11,552 nucleotides of DNA, from positions 1-11,552 of the forward strand of contig JANMNW010000288.1 in the NCBI GenBank assembly GCA_031368515.1. Direction: 5' to 3'. The notes under the pieces were generated by a model, which saw only the letters and a program-made list of their open reading frames with translations, was not told the DNA's origin and did not search any database. The first letter of the stretch is position 1; each line of letters opens with the position of its first letter. Of the stretch, positions 5,624-11,552 are shown in pieces. The DNA is from CANJQH01 sp031368515. Lineage in GTDB: Bacteria; Chloroflexota; Anaerolineae; J036; Brachytrichaceae. Both the position numbers and the translations under genes were made by a program.

Positions 5624-6763
5624 ATGGACTGGCATCGACGATCAACCACTGCTGTTTTATCTGAACTAGATTCGAACGCCGCGCAAGGCTTGCCCCAAGC
5701 TCAAGTAAATTCGCGGCTGGCGCAATACGGACCCAACGAGCTGACCGAGAGCGGCGGCCGCAGCCCCTTTCGCATTTTGTGGGCGCAGCTCACCGCGACG
5801 ATGGTGCTCATCCTGATCGCCGCAGCGGTCATCTCGGCTGCGCTCGGAAAATGGCAAGAGGCGATCGCCATTCTGGCCATTGTGATCTTGTTCGCGCTGC
5901 TGGGTTTTGTGCAGGAGTACCGGGCCGAACGCGCAATGGCCGCGCTCAAGAAGCTGGCTGTGCCGAATGTCCGTGTCAGGCGCGATGGCCAGGTGCGCGA
6001 GCGCTCTGCCCGCGATCTGGTGCCGGGCGATGTGGTGATGCTTGAGGCCGGCAATCTCATCCCGGCCGACTTGCGCCTGCTCGACAGCGTCAACATGCGC
6101 ATCCAGGAGTCGGCGCTCACCGGCGAATCCGAAGCGATCGAAAAGCACGTCAACGTGATCGACCGCGCCGAGCTGCCGCTGGGCGATCGCAAGAACATGG
6201 CCTATATGGGCACCACGGTCACCTATGGCCGCGGCAGCGGCCTGGTGGTCGCAACCGGCATGAAGACCGAGCTCGGCAACATCGCCGGCCTGCTGCAACA
6301 AGGCGGCGACGAGATGACGCCGCTTCAAAAGCGCCTCGACCAGGTCGGCAAGCTGCTCGCGCTGGCTGGCGTGGTCGTCGCCGCCCTGGTGGCTGGCTTT
6401 GAAATATGGCGCGGTGGCGCGATCGTGGACGCGTTTCTGGTCGCGGTAAGCGTGGCGGTTGCGGTGGTGCCGGAAGGCCTGCCCGCAGTAGTCACGATCA
6501 CGCTAGCGCTCGGCGCGCGGCGCATGCTGGCGCGCAATGCGCTGATCCGCAAGCTGCCGGCGGTCGAGACGCTGGGCTCTGTCACCACAATCTGCTCGGA
6601 CAAGACTGGCACGCTCACCGAGAACCGCATGACGGTGACCGTGCTCGATGTGGCCGGCCACCGCGTTGATGTCAACGAAGAAACGAGCGGCGACGGCCAG
6701 GTCTCATCGATCTGGATATGCCTGCGACAGCCACGCCGCAAGGTTCGCTTGGGCTGCTGCTGA
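5624..6763 (+). CDS. P2A-type Ca2+/Mn2+ ATPase, N-terminal part (frameshifted)
   Basis: The first part of a calcium-type (P2A) P-type ATPase, here probably exporting Mn2+ and/or Ca2+. ATG 5624 has GAGG at 5614-5617, and an N-terminal cation-ATPase domain follows (LDSNAAQGLPQAQVNSRLAQ region). Then come the first membrane pair, the actuator TGES (LTGESEAIEK) and the membrane-4 motif VVPEGLP with Glu284 (the SERCA Glu309 position). The catalytic Asp326 sits in DKTGTLTENRM. The reading frame then leaves the family: the last residues (from about VSSIWICLRQ) resemble nothing expected, and the frame stops at 6761-6763 after 379 residues. The rest of the enzyme continues one frame back. On its own this piece lacks the nucleotide-binding domain and membrane helices 5-10, so it cannot be active. 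Joined at about 6700, the whole would be about 913 residues, normal for the family. Confidence 0.93.
   Translation: MDWHRRSTTAVLSELDSNAAQGLPQAQVNSRLAQYGPNELTESGGRSPFRILWAQLTATMVLILIAAAVISAALGKWQEAIAILAIVILFALLGFVQEYRAERAMAALKKLAVPNVRVRRDGQVRERSARDLVPGDVVMLEAGNLIPADLRLLDSVNMRIQESALTGESEAIEKHVNVIDRAELPLGDRKNMAYMGTTVTYGRGSGLVVATGMKTELGNIAGLLQQGGDEMTPLQKRLDQVGKLLALAGVVVAALVAGFEIWRGGAIVDAFLVAVSVAVAVVPEGLPAVVTITLALGARRMLARNALIRKLPAVETLGSVTTICSDKTGTLTENRMTVTVLDVAGHRVDVNEETSGDGQVSSIWICLRQPRRKVRLGCC
6670..6760 (+). other. Frameshift junction in the P2A ATPase
   Basis: Frame 2 (the N-terminal part) and frame 1 (the C-terminal part) are both open only between a frame-1 stop (TGA, 6667-6669) and the frame-2 stop at 6761-6763. 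Protein similarity narrows the break to about 6690-6715: upstream reads as ...NEETSGDGQ, downstream in the other frame as GLIDLDMPATATPQG. Restoring one base near 6700, for example a third G in CAGGTC, would fuse both parts. I see no X-XXY-YYZ slippery heptamer in the correct phase. A lost base (mutation or assembly error) is therefore likelier than programmed frameshifting. Confidence 0.85.
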
Positions 6764-8364
6764 TCGCTGGCGCGCTGTGCAACGATGCGCAATTGGCCGT
6801 CGATGATGCGCAACCCAACAGCAAGCGCTATCACGCGCTGGGTGACCCGACCGAGGGCGCGCTGGTGGTGGCCGCCGCGCGCTTCGGCCTGATCAAGTCC
6901 GATCTAGAAACGCACAAGCCGCGCGTGGCCGAACTGCCCTTTGACTCCGACCGCAAGCGCATGACCACAGTTCATTCGCTGGCCAACAGCGAGCAGTCGG
7001 CTGTGCGCGCGCTGATTGCCACCGTTGCGCCTGGCGCAGCCTATCTGGCCGTGACCAAGGGCTCGGTGGATGGGCTGCTCGATGTCTCGTCGCACGTGTG
7101 GGTTGACGGCCGGCGCGAGCCGATGAGCGCGGCCTTTCGCGCGCGCATCGAACAAGCCAACCGCTCGCTGGCCGAAAACGGCATGCGCGTGCTGGGCGCT
7201 GCGTTTAAGACGTTGACTACGCCCGAAGCCGGGCCGGATCTCGAAAATGACCTGACGTTCATCGGCTTCACCGGCATCATCGACCCGCCGCGCGCCGAAG
7301 TGAAGGACGCGGTGGCGCGCTGCAAGAGCGCCGGCATTCGTCCGGTGATGATTACCGGCGATCATCCGCTGACCGCATTGCACATCGCCAAAGAGCTGGG
7401 CATCGCCGGGCCCGACAGCCGCGCCATGAGCGGTGTAGAGCTCAACAAGATCGATGACGCCGAACTCGACAAGATTGTCGAGTCGATTTCGGTGTTCGCG
7501 CGCGTGTCGCCCGAGCACAAGCTGCGTATCGTTAATGCGCTGGGACGGCGCGGCCACATCACCGCGATGACCGGCGACGGCGTGAACGACGCGCCCGCGC
7601 TCAAAGCCGCCGACATCGGCGTGGCCATGGGCATCACCGGCACCGACGTGAGCAAGGAGGCGGCCAAGATGGTGCTGCGCGACGACAACTTCAGCACGAT
7701 CGTCGCCGCCGTCGAGGAAGGCCGTGTCATCTACGACAACCTGCGCAAGTTCATCAAGTTCAGCATCGGTGGCAACATCGGCAAGATCATCGTAATGCTG
7801 GGCGGCGTGCTGGCGGGCATGACCACACCGCTGTGGCCGCTGCAACTGTTGTGGCTCAACCTTCTGACTGACGGACTGCTCGGGATCGGCCTAGGCGTGG
7901 AACCGGCCGAGCGCAACATCATGCGCCGCAAGCCGTTTTCACCCACGGCCAGCATCTTCAGCGGCGGCGTGGGCGGGCAGATCGTCCGCATCGGCTTGTT
8001 GATCGCAGCGCTGTCGCTGGGTGTGGGCGTGTGGTACTTCCGGGCTGGTCGGCCGGAGTGGCAGACCATGATGTTCTCCACCCTGGCGCTGTGCCAGGTC
8101 TTTCAAGCGCTGGGCACGCGCACCGGCAACGATCCGCTGCTGCGCGCAGGTCTGTTCAGCAACAAATTGCTGTTGCTGCTTGCGCTGATCGTGGCCACGC
8201 TGCAAATGGCTGCGCTGTATGCGCCTGGCCTCAATACTTTCTTGCGCACGGTGCCGCTCAGCGCAAGCGATCTGCTGATCAGCATTGGGCTTGGCGCGCT
8301 GGTGCTGGTCTATGCCGAGGTGGAGAAAATCTTCCTGCGCCGCAACACGCAGATACAGGAATAA
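6718..8364 (+). CDS. P2A-type Ca2+/Mn2+ ATPase, C-terminal part (frameshifted)
   Basis: This part holds the rest of the ATPase: nucleotide-binding domain with ALCNDA, DPTEGAL and Lys114 in TKGS; hinge DPPR (189-192); TGD at 213-215; GDGVND at 286-291; then membrane helices 5-10. Helix 6 keeps the ion ligands Asn381, Thr384 and Asp385 (LLWLNLLTDGL). Helix 5 reads GGNIGK: Asn353 is kept but the Glu of SERCA (Glu771) is Lys356. Loss of that ligand means one ion site rather than two. In Listeria LMCA1 an Arg holds this position and the pump moves one Ca2+ in exchange for H+. The first ATG (6718) has no Shine-Dalgarno sequence, and the frame is open back to 6670, so this is a continuation of the upstream frame and not a separate gene. 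The RCK gene starts 2 bp after the stop. The Mn riboswitch points to Mn2+ as a relevant ion. Confidence 0.93.
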   Translation: MPATATPQGSLGLLLIAGALCNDAQLAVDDAQPNSKRYHALGDPTEGALVVAAARFGLIKSDLETHKPRVAELPFDSDRKRMTTVHSLANSEQSAVRALIATVAPGAAYLAVTKGSVDGLLDVSSHVWVDGRREPMSAAFRARIEQANRSLAENGMRVLGAAFKTLTTPEAGPDLENDLTFIGFTGIIDPPRAEVKDAVARCKSAGIRPVMITGDHPLTALHIAKELGIAGPDSRAMSGVELNKIDDAELDKIVESISVFARVSPEHKLRIVNALGRRGHITAMTGDGVNDAPALKAADIGVAMGITGTDVSKEAAKMVLRDDNFSTIVAAVEEGRVIYDNLRKFIKFSIGGNIGKIIVMLGGVLAGMTTPLWPLQLLWLNLLTDGLLGIGLGVEPAERNIMRRKPFSPTASIFSGGVGGQIVRIGLLIAALSLGVGVWYFRAGRPEWQTMMFSTLALCQVFQALGTRTGNDPLLRAGLFSNKLLLLLALIVATLQMAALYAPGLNTFLRTVPLSASDLLISIGLGALVLVYAEVEKIFLRRNTQIQE

Positions 8365-8366
8365 CG

Positions 8367-9029
8367 ATGGCAGCAAAACACATCCCGGAGTTTGCGATCA
8401 TCGGACTGGGGCGCTTTGGCGGCAGCGTGGCGCGCGACCTCGCCCGCCGCGGCGCAAGCGTGCTCGGCATCGACCGTGACCAGGAGATCGCGCAGCAGCA
8501 CGCCGAAGACCTGACGGATGTCGCGGTGCTGGATTCAACCGACGAAGCTGCGCTGCGCTCCGTCGACATCGGCGCATACAAGACCGTGATCGTTGCGATG
8601 GGCAGCAACTTTGAAGCCAACTTGATCACCGTGTCAGTCCTGAAACAGTTCGCGGTGCCGGTGATCATCGCCAAGGCGTTGACCAGCCTACAACGCGACA
8701 TCCTGCTGCGCATCGGCGCCACGCGCGTGGCACTGCCGGAACAGGAGGCGGGCGAGATGCTCTCGCGCACGCTGATGCATCCCAACCTGATCGACGAATT
8801 GCGGCTGGGCGACACGCACGCGCTCGCCGACCTTCGCCTGCCCGAGGCGTGGGCAGGACGCACCTTGCACGAGCTGAACTTGCGCGCTCAACATGGCGTC
8901 ACGGTGCTTGTGGTCCGACGCAGCAGCGCAGTGTCAGTGGCGCCAGACGCTTCATTTTTGCTGGAGGCCGGTGATGTGATCACCATCGCTGGGCCGCACG
9001 AGCGCGTGGATGCGGCAACCCGTGTCTGA
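8367..9029 (+). CDS. ktrA: RCK (KtrA/TrkA-type) potassium-transport regulator
   Basis: A 220-residue cytosolic gating subunit of the KtrA/TrkA family. Residues 8-125 form the RCK_N Rossmann domain with GLGRFG (13-18), the ribose acid Asp36 (GIDRD) and the family strings DSTDEAAL and IIAKALTS. Residues 140-217 form an RCK_C domain, the part that binds c-di-AMP in KtrA-type proteins. In known systems the ring of RCK subunits sits under a KtrB/TrkH membrane channel and opens or closes it on nucleotide binding. ATG 8367 starts 2 bp after the ATPase stop and has AGGA (8357-8360), so it belongs to the same transcript and is probably under the Mn riboswitch. No KtrB or TrkH gene is visible. Its membrane partner may lie elsewhere, or it may act on a protein in this cluster (inference). 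Confidence 0.93.
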   Translation: MAAKHIPEFAIIGLGRFGGSVARDLARRGASVLGIDRDQEIAQQHAEDLTDVAVLDSTDEAALRSVDIGAYKTVIVAMGSNFEANLITVSVLKQFAVPVIIAKALTSLQRDILLRIGATRVALPEQEAGEMLSRTLMHPNLIDELRLGDTHALADLRLPEAWAGRTLHELNLRAQHGVTVLVVRRSSAVSVAPDASFLLEAGDVITIAGPHERVDAATRV

Positions 9030-9101
9030 GTGTGCAAGCACGTGTCGATAGATTCTGCCCGGATTTATGGACGAGAGCTGAAATGATAGTGAGACAACAT
9101 C

Positions 9102-9581
9102 ATGGGAAAACTTCTCGAAAACTGCAAATACGTGGTGCTGATCGCCGTTGCGGCGCTGATGCTGGCGGCCATCGTGACGTTCGGCTGGGGCGCGTACAAA
9201 ACCGCAGGATTTGTCATGACCCTGGTCAACGGCGGCAACGACACGCTGGCCATCGTGAGCCTGCTGGACATGATGGACACATTCCTCATCGGCACCGTGC
9301 TGTTCATCTTCTCAATCGGCTTGTATGAGCTGTTCATCGGCAAGCTCGCCCAGCCCGAGTGGCTGGTGATCGACGACCTGAGCAAGCTCAAGACCAAGCT
9401 ATCCGACGTGATCGTGCTGTTCATGGCGATCAAGTTCCTGGACAAGCTGCTGCAATCGAAGAACTACCAGGACGTGCTGCTCTATGCGATATCCGTCGCG
9501 ATCGTCGCGGCCGTTTTGATTGCATTCAATCGATTCCGCGTTGAAAAGAGCGGGAATTTCGCCGGGGACAAACACGTGTAG
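9102..9581 (+). CDS. UPF0114/YqhA-family inner-membrane protein
   Basis: A 159-residue membrane protein matching the UPF0114 (YqhA, COG2862) family in length and layout. There are hydrophobic segments at about 9-31, 53-79, 101-116 and 126-143. The conserved centre FSIGLYELFIGKLAQPEWL (70-88) follows the second segment, then a charged stretch DDLSKLKTKLSDVI before the third. The family has no established function; E. coli YqhA is of this length. The start at 9102 is supported by conserved N-terminal membrane topology. The ribosome site is weak (GTGAG, about 8 nt upstream). It lies 72 bp after the RCK gene on the same strand, before tandem terminators, so it is likely the last gene of the Mn riboswitch transcript. 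A role with the ATPase or the RCK protein is a guess from position only. Confidence 0.88.
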   Translation: MGKLLENCKYVVLIAVAALMLAAIVTFGWGAYKTAGFVMTLVNGGNDTLAIVSLLDMMDTFLIGTVLFIFSIGLYELFIGKLAQPEWLVIDDLSKLKTKLSDVIVLFMAIKFLDKLLQSKNYQDVLLYAISVAIVAAVLIAFNRFRVEKSGNFAGDKHV

Positions 9582-9632
9582 CGAGGGCGCCAGTCGCGCA
9601 AGCCAGGCCGTGTCAGGCGGCCCAAGTTTGCC

Positions 9633-9703
9633 AGTCAGGCTGTTTGGAGGGCGGCCGCAGTCGCGCCCTGACAGCTGGCATATTGAGCCTGATTTTATTT
9701 TTT
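9633..9703 (+). terminator. Branched intrinsic terminator after the operon (first of two)
   Basis: An outer stem pairs AGTCAGGCT (9633-9641) with AGCCTGATT (9686-9694), with one G-T wobble. An inner stem pairs AGGGCG (9648-9653) with CGCCCT (9664-9669). A T-rich tract (9693-9703, TTTTATTTTTT) follows directly. It sits 51 bp after the YqhA-family stop. The long unpaired parts make it weaker than the riboswitch terminator. Confidence 0.6.
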
Positions 9704-9750
9704 CTTTATACCTCCAGATGCGATCTTGAGGTTTTCTTTATCGCCAGCTG
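9672..9750 (+). repeat. Nested repeats: 8-bp inverted repeat enclosing a 10-bp direct repeat around a hairpin
   Basis: CAGCTGGC (9672-9679) has an exact inverted copy GCCAGCTG (9743-9750). Inside, TTTTCTTTAT occurs exactly twice (9700-9709 and 9732-9741), bounding the 22-bp hairpin 9710-9731. The tract is AT-rich against a GC-rich background. The outer inverted repeat could pair as an alternative to the first terminator, or be a relic of insertion. No coding potential lies here. Confidence 0.75.
9710..9741 (+). terminator. Compact intrinsic terminator (second of two)
   Basis: ACCTC (9710-9714) pairs with GAGGT (9728-9732), and AGAT (9716-9719) with ATCT (9723-9726), with one C-T mismatch between and a GCG loop. 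The tail TTTTCTTTAT (9732-9741) follows. It lies 7 bp after the first terminator's T tract, so the two act as a tandem pair insulating kimA from upstream transcription. Confidence 0.7.
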
Positions 9751-9935
9751 CCTATGCTTTTCCTGTTAAGACCAGCAAATGGCAATCATGATTCGGCACA
9801 CGGCCCTGCCAACCACCGGTCAGCACCGCAGCGGCTTTCAATAAAGGCCGCAGCTTGACGACCGCGCTGCCGAGCACCAATGCGCCGCGCAACCTCGCCA
9901 CATACTCGCGATCGCGCACCCCACTCAAGACAATC
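9751..9935 (+). other. kimA upstream region with no recognised element
   Basis: With 9582-9750 (terminators and repeats) this makes a 354-bp gap between the YqhA-family gene and kimA. I see no convincing promoter. The best hairpin is an imperfect GGCTTT/AAGGCC stem at about 9834-9848. I looked for the ydaO/yuaA c-di-AMP riboswitch that often precedes kimA in Firmicutes and did not find its conserved blocks. The frame of kimA is open upstream through much of this stretch but shows no family similarity. Whatever drives kimA is probably here. Confidence 0.5.
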
Positions 9936-11552
9936 ATGGCTAAAAGCCTTACCGAATCCATAAGAAACGTGGTTATTGGCGCCCCACTGCGCACTGAAGA
10001 TATGGCTCATCAAGCCATTTCCAAGAAAGTGGGCCTGGCGGTGTTCGCCTCGGACAATTTGTCCTCAGTCGCCTATGCCACGCAAGAAATCCTAATCGTG
10101 TTGGCCGGCGCCGCTGCGCTGGCGGCGACCGAAGCCGCGCGCCAACAGGTCTTCAGCCTGAGCATCCCAATTTCGATCGCCATTGTGGCTCTGCTCGTGA
10201 TTCTGGCCATCAGCTATCGCCAGACCATTCACGCCTACCCCAGCGGCGGCGGCGCCTACGTGGTCGCGCGTGACAATCTGGGCGAAATTCCCGCCCAGAT
10301 CGCCGGCGCGGCGTTGCTCACCGACTACATCCTGACTGTTGCGGTCAGCATTTCCTCGGGCATGGAGCAAGTGGCGTCGCTGATCCCCGCTTTGCAGCCC
10401 TTTCGCGTCGTCATGTCGCTTGGCGCGATTGTGTTCATGATGGTGATGAACTTGCGCGGCGTGAAGGAATCCGGCGCCTTCTTCGCCGTGCCGACCTATT
10501 TCTTCGTCGGCGCCATGCTGCTGACGCTCGGTGTCGGCCTGTTCAAATGGCTGACCGGAACGCTCGGCACCGTGACCGGGGTGGAAGCGCTGCTTCATGC
10601 GCCGGAACAGCTCACGCTGTTTCTGATTCTGCGCGCCTTCAGCAGCGGTTGCGCGGCGGTCACTGGCGTCGAGGCGGTGTCCAACGGCATTCAAGCCTTC
10701 AAGGATCCCAAGAGCAAGAACGCGGCGCAAACCCTGATGGTGATGGCGTCGCTGCTCGGCGTCATGTTCATCGGCACATCACTGCTGGCGCACCAGATTG
10801 CGGCGGTGCCATCCGAAACCCAGACTGTGATCTTTCAAGTGGGTGATGTGGTGCTGGGGCCGCTTGTGCCGGTCCTTGTGATCGCCACCACCCTAATCCT
10901 GATTCTGGCCGCCAACACCGCCTTTGCAGACTTTCCACGGCTGGCCGCATTGCAGGCTGGAGACGGCTTTTTGCCGCGCCAGCTGACATTTCGCGGCACA
11001 CGTCTGGTGTTTTCCACCGGCATCATCGTGCTGGCTGTTGCGGCCAGCCTGCTGGTGGTTGTGTTTAACGCCCGCACCACCGCCTTGATACCGCTGTATG
11101 CCATCGGCGTGTTCCTGAGCTTCAGTTTGTCACAGTGGGGCATGGTCGTGCACTGGCAACGCACATCAAAACTCAAGCGAGGCGAAGAACGCGCGACTGT
11201 GCATGGCCACCTGCGCTATGACGCAAGTTGGCGCCGCAAACAGATCATCAACGCCATAGGCGGCACCATTTCGGTTGTCGTCATGATTGTGTTTACGATT
11301 ACCAAGTTTGCAGCAGGCGCCTGGATCACTGTCATCCTGATTCCCAGCCTGGTGTATCTGTTTCTGCGCGTGCACGTTCACTATCGCAACGTCGCGCGTA
11401 TTTTGAGCCTGAGCAAGCGCCGTGTGCGGCCGCTCCCCCACGCCGTCAAGACCGTGGTGCTGGTGGACGATGTGCACTTCGGCACCGTGCGCGTGGTCGA
11501 GTTTGCCAAATCGCTCGGGCGGCCATGGACTGCAATTCACGTCGACTACAAC
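9936..11552 (+). CDS. kimA: KimA-type K+/H+ symporter (APC superfamily), 3' end cut by window
   Basis: High-affinity potassium uptake coupled to protons, in the cytoplasmic membrane. The 539 visible residues align by eye along their whole length with Bacillus subtilis KimA (YdaO, 607 residues). Shared landmarks are ASDNLSSVAYAT (38-49), YPSGGGAYVVARDNLGE (101-117), LLTDYILTVAVSIS (127-140), AFSSGCAAVTGVEAVSN (234-250), ILAANTAFADFP (323-334) and IPLYAIGVF (385-393). From memory, residues implicated in K+ binding or coupling in B. subtilis (Asp36, Tyr43, Asp117, Thr121, Thr230, Glu233, Tyr377) are all present here as Asp40, Tyr47, Asp130, Thr134, Thr243, Glu246 and Tyr388. The cytosolic C-terminal domain begins near residue 495 and is incomplete. 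The start at 9936 gives the expected N-terminus but has no clear ribosome site. It follows tandem terminators, so it is probably transcribed separately. B. subtilis KimA is inhibited by c-di-AMP. Confidence 0.94.
   Translation, partial: MAKSLTESIRNVVIGAPLRTEDMAHQAISKKVGLAVFASDNLSSVAYATQEILIVLAGAAALAATEAARQQVFSLSIPISIAIVALLVILAISYRQTIHAYPSGGGAYVVARDNLGEIPAQIAGAALLTDYILTVAVSISSGMEQVASLIPALQPFRVVMSLGAIVFMMVMNLRGVKESGAFFAVPTYFFVGAMLLTLGVGLFKWLTGTLGTVTGVEALLHAPEQLTLFLILRAFSSGCAAVTGVEAVSNGIQAFKDPKSKNAAQTLMVMASLLGVMFIGTSLLAHQIAAVPSETQTVIFQVGDVVLGPLVPVLVIATTLILILAANTAFADFPRLAALQAGDGFLPRQLTFRGTRLVFSTGIIVLAVAASLLVVVFNARTTALIPLYAIGVFLSFSLSQWGMVVHWQRTSKLKRGEERATVHGHLRYDASWRRKQIINAIGGTISVVVMIVFTITKFAAGAWITVILIPSLVYLFLRVHVHYRNVARILSLSKRRVRPLPHAVKTVVLVDDVHFGTVRVVEFAKSLGRPWTAIHVDYN

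Noticed and set aside
6676..6700. Programmed -1 frameshifting in the ATPase
   Set aside because: The A-rich stretch GAAGAAACG is not in X-XXY-YYZ phase with the upstream frame, and I see no strong stimulatory structure just after it. A lost base is simpler, though not proven.
6904..7845. 313-codon open frame on the minus strand inside the P2A ATPase
   Set aside because: It is the antisense of the nucleotide-binding domain and shows no recognisable features of its own.
9582..9935. ydaO/yuaA c-di-AMP riboswitch upstream of kimA
   Set aside because: The conserved blocks of that class are not present. Only terminators and repeats are visible.
9752..10013. Two overlapping minus-strand open frames upstream of and into kimA
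   Set aside because: They overlap the conserved N-terminus of KimA, have no ribosome sites and resemble no family.
1..11552. CRISPR array, tRNA or transposon
   Set aside because: No spaced repeats of CRISPR type, no tRNA-like cloverleaf and no transposase or integrase were seen on either strand.

Overview
The window is 11.5 kb of GC-rich bacterial DNA given over to metal and cation homeostasis. Nothing in it is a taxonomic marker. The Cys-rich insertion in the heavy-metal ATPase and the general protein style resemble what I remember of Chloroflexota (Chloroflexus/Roseiflexus/Anaerolineae-like). That assignment is an inference. I see no tRNA, rRNA, CRISPR array, transposase or integrase.

Left half, minus strand (4698 down to 1). 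A zinc-type medium-chain dehydrogenase comes first, behind its own TTGACA promoter. Next is a compact metal-resistance operon: an ArsR/SmtB repressor with a complete CzrA-type zinc site, a P1B-2 (Zn/Cd/Pb) efflux ATPase joined to it by an ATGA overlap, and, 37 bp further on, an FAD-dependent dehydrogenase that runs off the left edge. The operon promoter carries a 12-2-12 operator lying across the -10 element and predicted start site, as expected for zinc-relieved autorepression.

Right half, plus strand (4833 to the end). A small secreted Gly-rich protein of unknown function is followed by a promoter whose predicted start coincides with the 5' end of a yybP-ykoY manganese riboswitch. The aptamer's 3' strand is also the 5' arm of a strong intrinsic terminator, so the layout predicts an ON switch. 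It controls a P2A (Ca2+/Mn2+) P-type ATPase, whose reading frame is broken by one base near 6700. An RCK (KtrA/TrkA-type) potassium regulator follows 2 bp after the ATPase, then a UPF0114/YqhA membrane protein. Two tandem intrinsic terminators close this unit. A KimA-type K+/H+ symporter then runs off the right edge.

Read together, the region pairs zinc-responsive efflux with manganese-responsive efflux, and it places potassium-handling proteins inside and just after the manganese-controlled operon. The main points for follow-up are the Mn riboswitch operon that includes an RCK protein, the frameshift in its ATPase, a Lys in place of a Ca2+-ligand Glu in that ATPase, and the DR-hairpin-DR structure before kimA.
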